The translations under genes and the position numbers were made by a program. A stretch of DNA of 9,003 bases from Candidatus Fermentibacteraceae bacterium (GTDB taxonomy: Bacteria > Fermentibacterota > Fermentibacteria > Fermentibacterales > JCC-6): positions 1-9,003 of the forward strand of contig JAGGYZ010000255.1 of NCBI GenBank assembly GCA_021162285.1. The letters run 5' to 3'. The notes beneath the pieces are model-generated. The model searched no databases, had not been told where the DNA came from, and worked only from the letters and a program-made list of their open reading frames with translations. The stretch's first letter is position 1, and every line of letters begins with the position of its first letter. Positions 1 to 6,110 of this stretch are shown here, piece after piece.

Positions 1-1
1 A

Positions 2-400
2 GAGACCGACAGTGAAACAGCCTGGGACCAGTACAACAAGGTGGCAGACAGACTCAGCTCTGAACATCCACAGCTGACTGATATGCTTGATAACGCCCGT
101 GAAGAGGTGCTGGCTTATACTCAGTACCCTCTTGTATTCTGGAGAAAGATACGAACCAATAATCCTCTGGAGAACCTTAATTCTCAAGTTAAGCGAAGAA
201 CAAGAACAGTGGGGATCTTTGTGATCAGGCTTGTTGGGATGGTTTTACTGGAACAGCATGAGGATTGGATATCGGGAAGAAGATACATGAATCAGGAATC
301 TCTCAGGTCGATTGATATCAAACTGCCTGAGGAGGTGGAACAGTTAAATGAGATTGAAGAAATGGTGCCTGAATGCGTTGGTGTTCATACACCACATTGA
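2..400 (+). CDS. IS256-family transposase, C-terminal part (cut by window edge, small internal deletion)
   Basis: This is the C-terminal part of a DDE transposase of the IS256/mutator-like family, which moves an insertion sequence by cut-and-paste or copy-out chemistry. The frame is open to the left edge, so the gene starts outside the window and the GTG at 41 is not its start. Visible family motifs are the 'YPLVFWRKIRTNNPLENLN' block, which in this family contains the last catalytic acid, then 'KRRTRTVGIF', 'IRLVGMVLLEQHEDW' and 'RRYM'. Family members normally read GIF-PN-x-x-x before the 'IRLVG' segment. Here GIF runs straight into VIRLVG, so about five residues (15 bp) appear to be missing in frame. 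The C-terminus is otherwise complete and ends in an acidic tail. The family call is firm; whether the enzyme is active is doubtful because of the deletion and the unseen N-terminus. Confidence 0.9.
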   Translation, partial: ETDSETAWDQYNKVADRLSSEHPQLTDMLDNAREEVLAYTQYPLVFWRKIRTNNPLENLNSQVKRRTRTVGIFVIRLVGMVLLEQHEDWISGRRYMNQESLRSIDIKLPEEVEQLNEIEEMVPECVGVHTPH

Positions 401-425
401 CGGACGAATTGCTGTATGGTTTAAT
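397..425 (+). promoter_or_regulatory. Outward-facing sigma-70-like promoter at the IS end
   Basis: TTGACG at 397-402 (5/6 of the -35 consensus) is followed by exactly 17 bp and then TTTAAT at 420-425 (5/6 of the -10 consensus). The -35 overlaps the transposase stop codon (398-400), and the promoter reads toward the barrel-protein gene that starts at 482. IS256-type elements are known to carry outward promoter parts near their ends. The role here is inferred from sequence match and position. Confidence 0.5.
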
Positions 426-481
426 TTAGTGTCTATGAAGATATGCAGAATTTCCTTTGATCAATAAGAGAGGAGTAGGGG

Positions 482-1552
482 ATGGGACTATATCCACTCA
501 GAATCTCCATTCTGATCTTTGCATTATGTTCCACATCGGCAGGCTTCACAATGCCAGTTGTGCAGTCTCTAGGCATTCCAGGCACAGACGCAATTACGCT
601 TGCTCTCGGAGGAGTGTTGTCAGTTGGCTTCGGCGATGTGTCCGGAGCTATATCAAACCCGGGCAGCAGGCTTGATTCCAGATCCTTTGATGTTATGGTC
701 TCCTGCTCTCCATCTTTCCTTAAAGGCAATTTTGATGATGATTCCGGCGAACACGCTGTTTCTCTGTCTGAAATGGGAAATTTTTCTTACTCATGCATGG
801 GCAGAATAAATACTTTTGGATTTCTGGCAGGAGCATCAGTGAACCGGGAGATGCCCTTTGAGACGGTTTACTACATTCCGGCAATGGGGGAGCAGCAGGG
901 CACAAGTGGAGAGATGATAGTGGATGCCGGCTTTCTGGAGAGCTATGTAGGGCTTTCCTGGGATGCCGCTGAATGGCTTTGTATAGGTGGTTCTTTCGGC
1001 AGCAGAGAGCACACTGAATCATTTGAGCTTATCCGTGGCCAGGAAGAATCGTCAAGTGCCATAACCGATATCGGCTGGTCAGTAAGGGAAGCAACTCTTG
1101 CTGCGGGTTTTACAGTGCCTTTGAAGATGCTCTCCATTGGTTTTTCGTGGAAATCACCCGGAGAATACATTCCATCACAAATTGCTGCAGGAATGATATT
1201 CAATACAGGCAGCAACAGTGGTATTGGAACAGAAGTTGATATCATCTTCCCAGAGGGTGAAAGCATCGTTTCTGCAAGATTGTTTTCTCAGATGCAACCG
1301 TGGGATTCGTTTTTCTTAAGAGGTGGTGTATCTTTTCTGGGCAGCCGGGAATGCGTAAGCAGAGAGGGTTTTGGTTTTTCGGCAGGTGTCGGCGTAATCT
1401 TAAGTGATGTTACGGTGAATTGCGGGTTTTCAAGGTCCCGCATAGCCGGGGAACAGGGCTGGCCTGAATATGAAGACATGGACAGGTACGAAGGCTCTTC
1501 TTCCGTATTCTCACTGGGGGTGGGCTATTCCCTGCCGGAAAGCCTGCTGTGA
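482..1552 (+). CDS. Putative outer-membrane beta-barrel protein, PorV/PorQ-like
   Basis: This is a 356-residue exported protein. Residues 1-22 form a signal peptide (charged MGLYPLR, hydrophobic core, small residues before the GFT). The mature N-terminus has 'ALGGVLSVGFGDVSGAISNPG' (about residues 41-61), which resembles the 'GGA...DDxxAxxxNPAG' signature of PorV/PorQ/FadL-like barrels. The rest alternates hydrophobic and polar residues in strand-length segments with Gly-rich turns, as in an outer-membrane barrel. It does not end in the aromatic residue usual for BamA substrates (it ends ESLL), so the barrel assignment is moderate. AGGAG at 471-475 sits 6 nt before the ATG. The next gene overlaps its stop codon, and a third secreted-protein gene follows, which suggests one envelope/secretion operon. 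PorV-type proteins act as shuttle or docking partners in type IX secretion; that specific role is inferred. Confidence 0.6.
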   Translation: MGLYPLRISILIFALCSTSAGFTMPVVQSLGIPGTDAITLALGGVLSVGFGDVSGAISNPGSRLDSRSFDVMVSCSPSFLKGNFDDDSGEHAVSLSEMGNFSYSCMGRINTFGFLAGASVNREMPFETVYYIPAMGEQQGTSGEMIVDAGFLESYVGLSWDAAEWLCIGGSFGSREHTESFELIRGQEESSSAITDIGWSVREATLAAGFTVPLKMLSIGFSWKSPGEYIPSQIAAGMIFNTGSNSGIGTEVDIIFPEGESIVSARLFSQMQPWDSFFLRGGVSFLGSRECVSREGFGFSAGVGVILSDVTVNCGFSRSRIAGEQGWPEYEDMDRYEGSSSVFSLGVGYSLPESLL

Positions 1553-1584
1553 AACGGGAATCTTTAACTGGGAAGGATTTTGTC

Positions 1585-2001
1585 TTGAAAAGAAAATTAG
1601 GGCATTCAGGGTTTACTGCAATATCCGCGGGTTTTGTTATGGTATTTTTGCTTGTTACAGGGTGCTTCCTTTTCCCAAGCTCCGGGTTTCACAACACACT
1701 GAAAGTATCAGGTTATGTGTATTCAGCTGCTGACTCAACAGTAATTGCGGGAGCTGCAGTGATTAACTCGAAGAGGAACAGTATAGTACATTCAGATTCC
1801 CAGGGGTTCTACGAGTCCACGTGGACTCCCCTGACAGATGAGAACTCCGGTGATCAAAGGGAGTGGTTGTTTATTGTTTATGATGTGGATGGTCAGGAGA
1901 ACGGCTCATTTGTCTCCAGAGATACAATACTGATCGAATACGATCCCCAGAATATCGCAGAGACCACCTTCGAGCTTGATTTCTATGTGGAATGGGAATA
2001 G
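1585..2001 (+). CDS. Small lipoprotein with one carboxypeptidase-regulatory-like domain (rSAM-associated lipoprotein type)
   Basis: A TTG start at 1585 gives a 138-residue product. GGAAGG at 1571-1576 lies 8 nt upstream, and the resulting signal peptide is of ideal length: MKRKLGHS, then a hydrophobic core, then the lipobox LVTG-C with Cys27 as the lipidation site. A longer reading from a GTG at 1549 overlaps the previous gene's stop codon and is the alternative start. The mature part reads 'KVSGYVYSAADSTVIAGAAV', then 'DSQGFYES', then 'IVYDVDGQENGSFVSRDT', matching the order of elements in the putative lipoproteins of the rSAM/lipoprotein system known from Bacteroidetes: a transthyretin-like beta-sandwich domain with 'DVDGxENG'. 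No radical SAM gene is visible in the window. It probably sits on the periplasmic or outer surface of the envelope. Lipoprotein is near certain; the subfamily is a recognition by eye. Confidence 0.75.
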   Translation: MKRKLGHSGFTAISAGFVMVFLLVTGCFLFPSSGFHNTLKVSGYVYSAADSTVIAGAAVINSKRNSIVHSDSQGFYESTWTPLTDENSGDQREWLFIVYDVDGQENGSFVSRDTILIEYDPQNIAETTFELDFYVEWE

Positions 2002-2066
2002 TAATTAACATCATCTGGTGAAAAACCCGCTGGTATGTTGCCGGCATATACAGCAGGGAGTATCCC

Positions 2067-3056
2067 ATGAAGATCACGCAGTTTGTCCTCTTTGTTATTG
2101 TCTCAAGTTCCTTCTCACAGTGGAGTTCTGATCCCGGAACAAACCTTATGGTTTCTTCCGGCACAGATGAGGTGTTAACTCCTCGAATCGCCCTGGGAGC
2201 CCGTGGTGACTCGTATGTTTCATGGGCAGTTGAGAGTACAGAAGGGTTGGATATGCGTCTTCAAAGGCTTGATCTGCTGGGGAATGCAATGTGGGGTCAG
2301 AACGGAGTACTCGTCCGTGAAGGCTTTTCAAGTGGAATGGTTCTACAATATGATCTACTGCAGACCTTTCAGGGGCTGCCATTCCTGCTTTCAGTGTATG
2401 GACCGGTTCCGGGTTCGTCGTCTACGCTTACAGAATATCTCCGGATGGGGATATGCAGTGGGGAGAAAATGGGATTCTTCTTTCAGATACCTCCTCTGCA
2501 ACCTCGGTCGCTACATTTGCAAAGGCAGCACCGGTAAGCTCCGGTAATGATATCGCTTACTGCATGATGGTGGATAGTGTTGGTGACTATGTCTGGCCTT
2601 CAGAAACTGTGGGAATATCGAATACAGCATGCGCAAGAGAGCATTTTGCAGTAACACCCCTGTGCTGGGATCAGCAGTGGATCGCACTGTGGGAGGACAA
2701 CAGAGGATCTTCTCAGTGTGTATTTGCCCAGAACATTCAGCTGGACGGCACACTGGGTACAGAAGACCTGGGTGTTGAAGCAGGCGGAACACCAGAATTG
2801 TCCCTGACAGCTGTAAGCCCGAACCCCTTTTCTGCACAGACAAGTGCCACATTCACCCTGACCAGCTCAGGGCACTATTACAACAGGTCTCTACGATACC
2901 TCAGGCAGGCTTGTAAGCCGGACAACAGAAAGTTTCTATTCCCCCGGCAGTCACACAGTAATAATAGACACGGAAAACCTGCCATCAGGGGTTTACATAC
3001 TGCGGCTGGCAACTGACGGAACGGCGGCTTCTCAAGCCTGTGTTCTACTCCGGTAG
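2067..3056 (+). pseudogene. Secreted repeat protein with C-terminal sorting/FlgD-like domain, broken by two frameshifts
   Basis: The protein must be read in three pieces. 2067 to about 2441 (frame of the ATG) gives a short signal peptide and 'TPRIALGARGDSYVSWAVE' plus 'LQRLDLLGNAMWGQNGVLV'. The frame then moves by -1 near 2438-2442 and continues 'SPDGDMQWGENGILLSD' through 'WIALWEDNRG' and 'LTAVSPNPFSAQTSATFTL' to about 2878. There the frame moves by +1 and continues 'GLYDTSGRLVS', 'LPSGVYILRL' to TAG at 3054-3056. The shifts cancel, so start and stop share a frame. The 'P.IA...G..YVSW....QRLD..G...WG.NGV' units are typical of large exported repeat proteins in FCB bacteria, and the PNPF to GVY segment is a type IX sorting or FlgD-Ig-like C-terminal domain. 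GGGAG at 2056-2060 precedes the ATG. Intact length would be about 330 residues. It is a pseudogene, or an intact gene with two assembly indels. Confidence 0.75.
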
Positions 3057-3063
3057 GAAAAAG

Positions 3064-3540
3064 TTACATCATGAAAGAGCCGATAGCCCTTTGATCCAGC
3101 TTCCAGTCATCTTCCTCTTTCACCATGAGTATCCGACTGACATTCAAAGAGTCTTCACCTACAAACACCATACTGCTGTCTCCATGCAGTTCAAAACCGG
3201 AGGAAAGCAGATTTTCTCTGGGAGGCAGTCCATCAACAAACGGCTGGACTGTTATAAATACTTCAACAAAATCAAACGAAGTCCAGCCCTCTATTTCTTC
3301 AACCGTTATTTCAAGATCCAACCCATCATTCATTTCAGCAATGCTTTCTGCAGGTTCCATTTTCAGTGTCACAAGTATAAAATCGATCAGACCCAGGGAT
3401 TCGGTGGACAGATAACTCATCAAAACTTCTGCATCTCCCTGGTACATGGCATCAATCAGGTTATCAAAAGCCTGATCCGGATCCATAGCAAAAGCCGACC
3501 CGGTAAGAACAGCAAGAATAGTAACAAGAAATACTTTCAA
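3064..3540 (-). CDS. Secreted protein of unknown family (paralogue A)
   Basis: This 158-residue protein has a clear signal peptide (MKVFLVTILAVLTGSAFA, cleavage after residue 18). The start is a TTG at 3540, and GGAG placed 6 nt upstream on the minus strand supports it. It is a diverged duplicate of the neighbour at 3634-4110. The same blocks occur in the same order: 'DAMYxGDAE' (30-38), 'GW' (85-86), 'LPPRE' (105-109), 'GDSS' (120-123) and 'WKLDQ' (146-150), with about 40% identity by eye and equal length. The helix-rich acidic N-terminal half, strand-rich C-terminal half and terminal 'W-K-L/I-D' strand suggest an NTF2-like/DUF4878-type fold, but I cannot assign a family. It converges on the broken secreted gene, with 7 bp between the stop codons. 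It is probably periplasmic or extracellular. Confidence 0.75.
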   Translation of the reverse strand: MKVFLVTILAVLTGSAFAMDPDQAFDNLIDAMYQGDAEVLMSYLSTESLGLIDFILVTLKMEPAESIAEMNDGLDLEITVEEIEGWTSFDFVEVFITVQPFVDGLPPRENLLSSGFELHGDSSMVFVGEDSLNVSRILMVKEEDDWKLDQRAIGSFMM

Positions 3541-3591
3541 AGCAAGCTCCTCTCAATACATGATTCAAAATTCTGCAAGCGGATATTAAGC

Positions 3592-3615
3592 AAAAGCCCC
3601 GGGGTCAGCCAGGGC
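3592..3615 (-). terminator. Rho-independent terminator of paralogue B
   Basis: Read on the minus strand, GCCCTGG (3615-3609), a 6-nt loop and CCGGGGC (3602-3596) form a 7-bp GC-rich stem with one G-U pair, followed by TTTT (3595-3592). It lies 18 bp past the stop codon of the gene at 3634-4110 and before the start of paralogue A. The two copies are therefore probably separate transcripts, or read-through between them is limited. Confidence 0.7.
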
Positions 3616-3633
3616 ATTCGGTAAGAACAGTAA

Positions 3634-4110
3634 CTACAGCTCTGCCTGTATTACACTCTGATCAAGCTTCCAGCTACTGCCGCTTTTGATCATCAGAATT
3701 TCGAAAGGTTGAGGCAGATCTGCAAGGTTGAAAGAAACAACACTGCTGTCTCCGCTGATCTCGTAACCGGAAACAACTATATCTTCTCTTGGTGGCAGTT
3801 CAGCCAGAAACCTGGGAGATGCAAGAACAGTATCAATCAAATCAGTGGAATTCCAGCCGATAATATCTTCTGCGGTAACTTCCATATTAAGTTCACCGGA
3901 TATCTCAACTGCAGCCTCTTCAGGCTTCAGTTTTACCACCATAAGCATCATATCTATAAATGCAACAGATTCTGAAGAAAGACAGCTTTTGAAGCCCTCG
4001 GCATCACCTGCGTACATGGCGTCAACCAGACTATCAAAGGACTGCTCGGGATTGCTGGCAAACAAGGACCCGGTCAGCACAATAAGAAAAAGAAAAATAA
4101 ATTTTTTCAT
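3634..4110 (-). CDS. Secreted protein of unknown family (paralogue B)
   Basis: This is the second copy of the 158-residue secreted family. The start at 4110 (MKKFIFLF...) is preferred over the in-frame ATG at 4125 because AGGAG lies 7 nt upstream and because it gives a standard 18-residue signal peptide ending LFA and the same length as paralogue A. Conserved with A are 'DAMYxGDAE', 'SSES', 'KPEE/EPAE', 'ExT-x-EDI-x-GW', 'LPPRE', 'SGYE/SGFE', 'GDSS' and 'WKLDQ'. Divergence is greatest just before the final strand, where a one-residue gap is needed. The protein is acidic and has no Cys pair fixed in both copies, no lipobox and no transmembrane segment after the signal peptide. Function is unknown; the fold could be NTF2-like. 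It is divergently oriented from yjbQ across a 124-bp gap that must hold promoters for both. Confidence 0.78.
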   Translation of the reverse strand: MKKFIFLFLIVLTGSLFASNPEQSFDSLVDAMYAGDAEGFKSCLSSESVAFIDMMLMVVKLKPEEAAVEISGELNMEVTAEDIIGWNSTDLIDTVLASPRFLAELPPREDIVVSGYEISGDSSVVSFNLADLPQPFEILMIKSGSSWKLDQSVIQAEL

Positions 4111-4234
4111 AACAACTCCTATCAAGAAAGTAAAATGAGAATTGACTATACAGATTTAGAGCAAATTCCCGGGGAAGTTCCAGAACCGCGTATTTCTTAT
4201 ACTCCAGTATCATAATCAAACAGGAGGTAAACCG
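4111..4234. promoter_or_regulatory. Divergent promoter region between paralogue B and yjbQ
   Basis: The gap carries a TATAGT (minus strand, 4150-4145) suited as a -10 for paralogue B and a TATACT (4198-4203, plus) suited as a -10 for yjbQ. Neither has a convincing -35 at 16-18 bp. Short odd palindromes centred near 4168 and 4177 (TTCCCGGGGAA and GGAAGTTCC) lie between them and could be operator half-sites. There is no TPP-riboswitch-like element ahead of yjbQ. Confidence 0.3.
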
Positions 4235-4660
4235 ATGACATCAGGTCTGACAATAACCGTGCCTACAGAGGGCTTTTCTGATATTGTGAACATTACGGAG
4301 CAGGTTCAAACAGCTGTAACCCAGTCAAAGATTCAAGAGGGAATAGTGTCCATTACCGCAATAGGATCCACAGCATCAATCACAACCATTGAATTTGAAC
4401 CTGCTCTGGTACTGGATATGCAGGAGCTTCTTAACACTCTTGTTCCAGAAACGATCAGATCCCGCCATTCTGAAACATGGGGAGATGACAACGGTTTCTC
4501 TCACATGAGAGCTACGCTGATGGGCCCCGGTATTACCATTCCCATAGAACACGGTAAACTGCTCGCCGGAACATGGCAGCAGATTGTGGTTATCAACCAT
4601 GACAACCGCCCCGGGAACAGGCAGATCAGAATACAGGTAGTGGGCGTATACGATTCCTGA
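4235..4660 (+). CDS. yjbQ: YjbQ/UPF0047 family protein (secondary thiamine-phosphate synthase-type enzyme)
   Basis: This 141-residue protein matches the YjbQ family (UPF0047) over its full length. Members are small cytoplasmic trimers, and E. coli YjbQ has weak thiamine-phosphate synthase activity; the real physiological role of the family remains unclear. Motifs in order are 'GSTASITTIEFEP' (44-56), 'RHSETWGDDNG' (77-87), 'SHMRATLMGP' (89-98), 'IPIEHGKLLAGTWQQIV' (102-118) and 'DNRP' (123-126). His78 and His90 are in the expected metal/ligand-site positions. The residue two before His90 is Phe88, where many members have a His (HxH). A strong AGGAGGT lies 6 nt before the ATG. It has no co-directional neighbour closer than the small ORF at 4799, so it is probably monocistronic. 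Confidence 0.93.
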   Translation: MTSGLTITVPTEGFSDIVNITEQVQTAVTQSKIQEGIVSITAIGSTASITTIEFEPALVLDMQELLNTLVPETIRSRHSETWGDDNGFSHMRATLMGPGITIPIEHGKLLAGTWQQIVVINHDNRPGNRQIRIQVVGVYDS

Positions 4661-4749
4661 CACGGTCATAGAACAAACCGGGCTTTGCATGAACAAGCAG
4701 ATACCTGTGCTGCACTGTCCCTTTTCTTTGCCGTATTCAGGTTATGGGT

Positions 4750-4777
4750 TGACCCGATTAGAACGATAATTGGGTCA
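4750..4777. repeat. 11-bp inverted repeat (hairpin or operator)
   Basis: TGACCCGATTA (4750-4760), a 6-nt loop and TAATTGGGTCA (4767-4777) pair over 11 positions with one G-U/G-T mismatch. It has no T-run on either side, so it is not a standard terminator. It lies just upstream of the small ORF at 4799 and may be an operator or an attenuator-type RNA stem. Confidence 0.5.
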
Positions 4778-4798
4778 CATGAATGAAAGAAGGCTGCA

Positions 4799-4984
4799 AT
4801 GAGAAAATGCATCCGGCAACAGGACTCCTGGCCGCACCTGAGCTGGGAAAGCGCTGAAGATTTATTCCCACATGGTCAGGGCAGGCGTTTTCTCCGGTTC
4901 TTGCCAGCCTGCATTGTCAAGATTATAGTAGTAGTAACATTACTACTAGTAACATTACTACTAGTTAATATGCTACTACCATGA
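4799..4984 (+). CDS. Possible small membrane protein with repeat-encoded hydrophobic tail
   Basis: This ORF could encode 61 residues. GAAGG at 4789-4793 lies 5 nt before the ATG. The N-terminal 38 residues are basic and polar with several Trp/His, and residues about 39-60 are one very hydrophobic stretch (IVKIIVVVTLLLVTLLL...), long enough to cross the membrane. The hydrophobic part is largely written by the 15-bp tandem repeat at 4933-4977, which codes for VTLLL units. It ends 22 bp before the ATPase start at 5007 and reads in the same direction. It resembles no family I know. It may be a real tail-anchored micropeptide, or an ORF that exists only because the repeat is stop-free in this frame. 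Confidence 0.25.
   Translation: MRKCIRQQDSWPHLSWESAEDLFPHGQGRRFLRFLPACIVKIIVVVTLLLVTLLLVNMLLP
4933..4977 (+). repeat. 15-bp tandem repeat (two perfect copies plus one degenerate)
   Basis: AGTAACATTACTACT occurs at 4933-4947 and again perfectly at 4948-4962. A third copy at 4963-4977 matches at 10 of 15 positions. The repeat is itself palindromic: TAGTAGTAA (4929-4937) pairs perfectly with TTACTACTA (4940-4948) around a 2-nt centre, and a weaker copy of the dyad follows. It ends about 30 bp before the ATPase start. Confidence 0.85.
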
Positions 4985-5006
4985 ATGCAGGATGAGAGGT
5001 TCAATA

Positions 5007-6110
5007 ATGATTCCATTCAAATACGGAGTTTTTGTAACAGGAACAGATTTTTGTGGCAGAAAAAAGGAACTGAATCTTCTCAAAGAGTACATTAGTTCAA
5101 GCATGAGAGTTTACATTGTTGGGGAGAGAAGAACCGGGAAGTCCTCCCTGCTTATGGAAACAGCCAGAAAAATGCCGGGTTACAGGTTTATCTATGTAGA
5201 CCTGAGGTCGATTGTTACCAGAGGGCAACTGTGTGAGAGAATAGCCAACGGGCTGAACAGGCAGGGAAAAACGAAGCAGGCATTCAGTAAACTCATGAAA
5301 GCAATTGCAAGTCTTCGCCCTGAGGTTTCCATTGACTCGATTACCGGTGATTTGAAATTATCAGTATCACCTGAAATACAGGTTTCCGATGTTGATATAG
5401 ACAAGCTTCTGGAGATGGCAGGAGAAAAAAAAACAGTCGTTGTTTTTGATGAATTTCAAGATATCCAGAGAATTAAAGGTTATGAAACAATCCTGGGAAG
5501 CATGCGTACGGTTATTCAGAGTCAAACCAATACCAGCTACATTTTCTGCGGAAGCACTTTTAACCGGATGACAGATCTCTTCACAGATAGAAGATCTGCC
5601 TTTTACAACAGTGCACAACGGATGTTGCTTGAAGCAATAGACGAAACAGAATTCACATGCTTTCTTGCAGATCGGTTTAAAAGTGGGGGACGCCTCCCCG
5701 GAGACAATGGAATCAAAAGGATCATCGAATTTGGAAGAGGGAATCCCGGAGATATTCAAAAGCTTTGCATCGGTGTGTGGAATCAAACTGCACCAGGTGA
5801 TAATATTGATCAAGCTGCAGTAACAGAGGGTCTTGCAAATATGTGTGCTCTTGAATCAGATTCTTTCAGAGAGCGACTTGATTCCCTGTCAAAAAATCAA
5901 ATTCTTTGTTTATCTGCTCTGCTTAAGAGGGAAGAGCCCTTTACCCTCAGTAACCAGTTTGCCAGTAGAGCAGGGTTGGGCAGTTACTCCGTTGCAAAGA
6001 GTGCCATAAAGGGTCTGACAGAGAAAGATGTGCTTCTGAAGAAGGGACATTCATGGGTGATGTCCAACCCTTTCCTCGCCCACTGGCTGCACCTTTCAGA
6101 CCTGGTCTGA
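5007..6110 (+). CDS. Archaeal-type P-loop ATPase (PF01637-like) with C-terminal winged helix
   Basis: This is a 367-residue AAA+/STAND-related ATPase. It opens with the family's 'NPFKFG...V.G..F.gR..E' lead-in ('MIPFKYGVFVTGTDFCGRKKEL'-type, residues 1-22). Walker A is GERRTGKSS (39-47, Lys45 and Ser46). Walker B is VVVFDEF (144-150, Asp148-Glu149). A sensor-1-like strand 'YIFCGST' lies at 178-184 and a lid segment 'GRGNPGDIQKL' at 243-253. Residues about 295-360 look like a winged-helix unit ('LSKNQILCLSALL', 'SYSVAKSAIKGLTEKDVL'). The start at 5007 is chosen over 4992 because GAGAGG (4994-4999) lies 7 nt upstream and the lead-in then begins at residue 1. No DUF234 nuclease domain and no partner gene are present. 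Such solitary ATPases are of unknown role, probably nucleic-acid- or complex-remodelling in the cytoplasm. Confidence 0.88.
   Translation: MIPFKYGVFVTGTDFCGRKKELNLLKEYISSSMRVYIVGERRTGKSSLLMETARKMPGYRFIYVDLRSIVTRGQLCERIANGLNRQGKTKQAFSKLMKAIASLRPEVSIDSITGDLKLSVSPEIQVSDVDIDKLLEMAGEKKTVVVFDEFQDIQRIKGYETILGSMRTVIQSQTNTSYIFCGSTFNRMTDLFTDRRSAFYNSAQRMLLEAIDETEFTCFLADRFKSGGRLPGDNGIKRIIEFGRGNPGDIQKLCIGVWNQTAPGDNIDQAAVTEGLANMCALESDSFRERLDSLSKNQILCLSALLKREEPFTLSNQFASRAGLGSYSVAKSAIKGLTEKDVLLKKGHSWVMSNPFLAHWLHLSDLV

Noticed and set aside
3040..3624. A 194-codon plus-strand ORF opposite paralogue A
   Set aside because: The minus-strand gene has a signal peptide, a ribosome-binding site and a paralogue. The plus-strand reading has none of these.
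4111..4234. A possible TPP riboswitch ahead of yjbQ
   Set aside because: The CTGAGA and ACCTGATC-type core segments are absent and the 5' region is too short.
4783..4857. A 24-codon ORF starting at 4783 in another frame
   Set aside because: It is very short, has no ribosome-binding site at proper distance and no recognisable product.
4929..4977. Tandem repeats considered as a CRISPR-like array
   Set aside because: The 15-bp units are directly adjacent with no spacers and only three copies.
6096..6110. Perfect palindrome TCAGACC-T-GGTCTGA over the ATPase stop codon as a terminator
   Set aside because: A 1-nt centre cannot form a normal RNA loop with full pairing, and there is no T-run after it.
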